Positions 59,615-64,000 of a stretch of 64,000 nt of DNA are shown here, piece by piece. Numbering within the stretch: the first letter of the stretch is position 1; each line of letters opens with the position of its first letter. The stretch lies in the NCBI GenBank assembly GCA_963920575.1, contig OY986973.1:1984001-2048000 (forward strand), written 5' to 3'. Source of the DNA: Narthecium ossifragum (Eukaryota; Streptophyta; Magnoliopsida; Dioscoreales; Nartheciaceae). The notes beneath the pieces were generated by a model. It was not told the origin of the DNA. It saw only the letters and a program-made list of their open reading frames with translations, and searched no databases. Made by a program: the position numbers and the translations under genes.

Positions 59615-61394
59615 TATAATTCAAGCACATTTTTTTTTTCCTTCCTTGGTTACAAATTTTAATTTTTTGGGTTATTGACGATTTAATAAATTGCAGAATT
59701 TGTTGGTAAAAATCTCATATGCGCCTCTCTCTTCTCTCTGACACACAGATGCAAAACAATCATTAAAAGCTTCCAATCAACGAGCAGACAACATAGGCTG
59801 CACACCAAGCACGAGTGCTTCCATTTGCACTCGAAACGAGGTTAGCATTTGAGGATTTGCACGTGGATCTCTTGATGCATTCTCAACTTTTATCTTTGCC
59901 TTTTCTCTCACTCAAAACTATAGAAACATTATTTTTTTTTAATATTAGTTAAGCCGGGGGCTAGTTACAGACAACAATCCTTAAAATGAGCGATCGAAAT
60001 GATACGTCCAGGCTAAAGATGCAAGTCCATCAGCCACTGAATTAAACTCACACAATGTCTATAAACTGAGAAACTAGACTCAGGTACAGATAGATAGATA
60101 GACCTTACATAACTGCTATATATCTATAACAAGGAAAACATAACCCACTCCATCCATGAACAATGTTTATGCATGCCAAACAATATCTAGTAAGTGGAGA
60201 ATGGAGATCATATGATATTTCCATCTAGTATAAGTGATAGATCCTAAGTTGGGTTCAGAAAACATGTATGAATTCTTTCCATAATATACGTCTTTAATTC
60301 TGTGTTTCAAGAATCTTATAAGAAATCTAGTGATATCAGGGAGCTCAACTCTGGTGAGAGCATTCAATCTTTTGCTTTCCTTCCCCTTTTTTTTTAGAAC
60401 ATATAGTGCAGAGATATGTTAGGCAAGAGTTCATTAGAGCAGTAAAGAAAGGCTAAATTATTTGAAAGGCTGCTGCAGAGGAATCACATCTTATTGTCCC
60501 CTGAATCAGCTAACTGTTGATTACCATCACAACTACCTGGAGGTCCACCACTCTTATCTGCAATTAAAAATCTGGGATCTAAAGTTTGGATGAAAGCAGT
60601 AAAATATGCTGTAATCCATGGAGAGAGCTTGGTGTCTTACAAGTTCAGCTGATGGCTCCAAAAACTTTGTTCACCAGATGTCTATCCATTCAAGATCATC
60701 CAAGAACTCGGGAGATTTCCATACCTTATTCTGGAGACTTTCTCATCACGCTAAGAGCTGATGATGCCGGAAAGGAAACAAAGAGACCGTGGATTAGCAT
60801 TAGCAACACAAAACAAGCTGAAAAAGAACGAAAGCATTGATCAAAAGTTTCACAGTTTTAAAAGGCATGAACCAGAATTCTTCTGGGATGTGCCACAGTA
60901 AAAGCTCAGAAATTGCTAGAAAGTAAACAAAATTCTAACATGCATATCCGAGAGAAGGTACACCAAAATCCTGATATTACATTCAACCGTGAGGCTTTCT
61001 GAGTTTAGTGTAAGATAAGTTAACTTATACATCTTCATTGAGTGTCACATTCTTCTTGAGTGTAAGACTTACAAACATTACAACAGTAACGGTCAGCACT
61101 ATGACCAGAACTAAAACCCCCTACCCCACAAAAAAGAAAAACAAAAAGAATGTAACAAGGAACATGTAACCTATATTTTGGGCCTGATTGATTGTGCAAA
61201 TAATCTGATAAAACACATAGAGAGCTTTTGACCCTGTACAGTTTACAAAAGATATCTGTTGGGATAAGATCAGTTTGAGCATTCTGCTGCCTTGTTCATC
61301 AAGGTTGATTATCATCCAAAATCTGAAGCAATTGACGGACGCAGTTTCCGGATTCAAGACTTTCTCATGCGCCACAGAGGGGACTAGAAAAAAT
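59615..61394. other. 3' flank of the WRKY gene
   Basis: AT-rich. On the minus strand a TTTTTAATTGCAG acceptor-like site at about 60560 precedes a short open stretch reading DKSGGPPGSCDGNQQLADSG up to a stop. It could be an alternative last exon of the WRKY gene or part of its 3' UTR, but no donor in frame was identified. Nothing else was seen. Confidence 0.4.
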
Positions 61395-63973
61395 TCAAGT
61401 GATTTCGTCTTCCTTCAGCTGAAGAACTGCAACTTGCATTTGACCACTGTTTCTTGTAGCTGTTTTATTAAGGAAGCCTTGACTTCTAGATGTGGCAGTC
61501 GGCCCTTTCGGTTGTATATTGGCAATTGCAGCGGCGTTTGCTGTGTTATGGCTGCTGTTCCTAGCTGCCGGTACCTCGTGATTATGTTTCCCCTCATACG
61601 TTGTGATAACAGCTTTGGGGTCCGTCGAAGCCCTTTCAACATGCTTCCTGACATTGCACCCTGGATGTGTGCACTTGTAATAACTCCTGCAGATACAAAA
61701 AAAAAACTTTACTTACACCATTGTTGCTGAGATAATACTCCTATTTTGCCTGAACACTCTCACCTCCGATATGTGAACATTGAATTTTTTATTGATTGTA
61801 ATTCAAGAGATTAGTCCTGCATATCTTTCACCCTTATTTGATTTTAAAGTTTCACAAATTAGGATAATAAATGCACCAAAACAAAAAAAGGGGAGAGTAA
61901 TGAAGTGATGGTCAACAAGGAGGAAAAAGGAAGTTATTCCCATCATGGATTTCCGTGCCGGTCCGGCACTGTGCGTGCCGCCCGGTATGTACCGTGCTAG
62001 GGGGTTAGCGGCATCGAACCCCCCCCCCCCCCCCCCCCCCCCTGGTACGGTGCCAAGAAGAAGAAGTAGGAGGAGGAAGAAAAACGAGAATGGCACGTAC
62101 CGTACCAGCAAGCTGCCGGCATGGCGCGTGCCACCGGGACGGCAATCCATGATTCCCATAGTAGATATCATTTGCATTTCATAATATGATCCTACGAAAG
62201 TAATTCTATACACAATGGCCATAAGTACAAAGCTGAACTACCAAAAATAGTACTATATACAAAAATAGGGCTGTCTAGAAGAAGCACATCCGCATTTGAA
62301 GTGCTAAGTCAGATCCTAATCATTCAGATCCAAGGATAATACTATAGCATGACCATAAGACCTTAACACAATATGGATAAACAAACTGTGCAACAAAAAA
62401 AGATTTGACCATAAAGGATGAGTGTGGTAGGGATTGGCAGATGTTTTACAAATTTAGAAGGGAGAAAGGATGGAACAGACTGAGTACCTTTAAGGAATAG
62501 TCAATATGTCTCTTTCCAGATGATACTTGAAGTTTGAGATTGGCTGTAGAATCTATCTAGGCTTATCTAACCATTTCATAATCGATTCCAATAGTACGTG
62601 GCAAGCTCTGATCAATTGGGTAATTTCAAACATGGGGTGATGCATATTCAAGAAGAGATAAAAAAAATGCTGGATCGTTTTGGGGATAGTTAAAAGTCAT
62701 TTCAGTATTAACATAGTGTATCATCGATAGAGATCATATAAGCGGATAAAATTAAATATGTAGACTAGGTGAATGAACCTGACGGCAACCAATTCAGTTG
62801 AACTTCGAATCATACTTATTTTGTGGACATTGGAACTAATTGAAAGTCAAGTAATACGATATCTCGGTGGGAATATAATTAGTCAAGGTCGTGCTTGATA
62901 CTGTAGATTATTGGAAAGGGGTATAAAAGCATCAAATAAAGACTGTAATTTCCATTTGTCTTGATAGAAGGTCCAGAATGAAAGTTTTCTCATTCAGGTG
63001 AATGACAATGATCCAGAATGTACCTAATGCAAAACAAGAGCAAAGAAGACATAAAATTGCTTATGGGGAAGCATGGCTATTCGAAGAAGCAATAAGCATG
63101 CATTAGATTAGCATTGCAACAGTATAATCAGTTTTTACAATAACCCAGTACATGATATTGTATGGGAGGATGACATGCATTAGACAGGAGTTGAATTGCG
63201 ATGTTGTATTTAAAAAAAGAAGAGTGAGATAGTCCAATGAAAACTGCGACAGGTCACATACAGTGCAAGATTGATAAAAGATTAGATGTCAAGGATGCTG
63301 TTAAGTAATAAATCAAGAATGGGAATGGACATTTATCGCCATAGTTCTGCTATACATAAAGTTTCAAGAGCAGCTTGCATAGGCCTATAAGTCAATCAGA
63401 CTAAACACATAGTACGCATACAGTTTAGACAAGCCAGCATCTTGATAGTACAGTTAGTTGCTTGCTTATCAAAAGCTAACTGCATAGATGTTTGCCAAGT
63501 GTCGCAAGGAAGTTTTAGTTTATCATATTCAGGAAATGATAATTCATAGTCTTCCTATTATAAGAAAAGTCATCCTTTAATGAACTCGTTTTTATAATTC
63601 AGATTACAGGAAAATAAGTAGTTATGCTAGAACATGATGAGCAAAAAAAATGACGATCAAAATTACTTAAATGTTTTGATTTTCTTTTCGAATTTCTAAC
63701 ATTGACTTTAAACATATACTACATACATTCAACTCTTAGTCACTGTTTATTTATTTTCTTAATTGACTTCTAATGCTAGCAAACAGATGACTTAATCATG
63801 CAATGAATTTCTACCTTGGGTTTGGATTTCCTTTTACCACCTTCTGTCCATATTTACGCCACCTATAACCATCATCCAAAAGATCAACTTCACTTGTTGT
63901 CTGCACAATGATCCTGGGCTCTGTCACTGTCCTGTGCGAAGGGTTTGACTCACTTACCTTGGTATCTACATTC
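61395..63973 (-). CDS. Group I WRKY transcription factor, 3' part (5' end outside window)
   Basis: Two exons are visible: 63973-63815 and 61686-61395, joined in phase 2 across a 2128-bp intron. Together they encode a C-terminal WRKY domain: [27 protein letters not shown], then [10 protein letters not shown] with C-x4-C, 23 residues, and HNH as the zinc ligands. The heptad WRKYGQK and all zinc ligands are intact, so W-box (TTGAC) binding is expected. The intron splits the codon of the arginine in NPNPR, the R-type position of group I C-terminal domains. The tail after the domain is short (about 55 residues), ending KEDEIT. The linker exon start ([20 protein letters not shown]) follows a TTTCACAG acceptor. 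The N-terminal WRKY domain should lie beyond 64000. It could act in stress or defence responses, as many group I members do; the paralogue is undetermined. Confidence 0.9.
61944..62151. mobile_element. Small hAT-like MITE in the WRKY intron (208 bp)
   Basis: CATGGATT at the left and AATCCATG at the right are perfect inverted ends, extending imperfectly (TTTCCGTGCCGGTCC against GGGACGGCAATCC). ATTCCCAT lies on both sides (61936-61943 and 62152-62159), an 8-bp target duplication as made by hAT transposases. Inside are GGTACGGTGCC / GGCACGTACCGTACC motifs and a run of 24 C (62019-62042). Confidence 0.75.
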
Positions 63974-64000
63974 CTGTGAAATTAACAGAAGCTCTCTCAA

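Noticed and set aside
60586..60840. 84-codon frame on the plus strand
   Set aside because: No domain; it lies in the 3' flank of the WRKY gene and shows no coding bias.

Overview
The window is nuclear DNA from a flowering plant. Five spliced protein-coding genes and one intronless gene belong to plant families: a DUF1336/EDR2-like protein, a class II formin with a PTEN-like N-terminus, a group I WRKY factor, an MGC-type CDK-like kinase, a DHHC acyltransferase and a multi-pass membrane protein. First exons that are much richer in G+C than the later exons (formin, kinase, and the intronless gene) suggest a monocot. The species cannot be fixed from the sequence. Gene models were built by hand from GT-AG boundaries, reading-frame continuity and family similarity.

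Layout. 1-3.2 kb: a 1.4-kb Mutator-like element with long inverted ends, holding a nested MITE. 3.2-9.2 kb: an intronless membrane-protein gene (+) facing a nine-exon DHHC S-acyltransferase gene (-). 9.2-12.7 kb: microsatellites, a 28-bp triplicate and a LINE relic. 12.7-27.1 kb: one nineteen-exon class II formin gene (-), predicted 1862 residues, with a LINE relic in an intron. 27.1-41 kb: a repeat-filled island with MITEs, at least six very small Helitron-type elements (two fused head to tail), a probable TIR element with subterminal repeat arrays, and a long LTR running into a 200-N assembly gap. 41.1-51.5 kb: a second convergent pair, an EDR2-like DUF1336 gene (+) and a CDK-like kinase gene (-), both with predicted N-myristoylation starts. 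51.5-59.6 kb: a second repeat island with an LTR-like segment, a GATCCGGC minisatellite, an array of perfect hairpins, a decayed MULE transposase and a complete 2233-bp solo LTR flanked by ATAAG. 61.4-64 kb: the 3' part of a group I WRKY gene (-), cut by the window edge, with a small hAT-like insertion in its intron.

The genes do not form a pathway or operon. They are independent plant loci: membrane lipidation, actin nucleation, lipid/membrane-linked defence signalling, a membrane-anchored kinase and a transcription factor. No bacterial-type systems, CRISPR arrays, rRNA or convincing tRNA genes were seen. The most distinctive content is in the repeats: mini-Helitrons including an exact head-to-tail dimer, and a long-LTR family whose LTRs carry arrays of short palindromes. 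In the genes, the notable points are a recent 80-residue duplication in the formin and a GC-AG intron in the DUF1336 gene.
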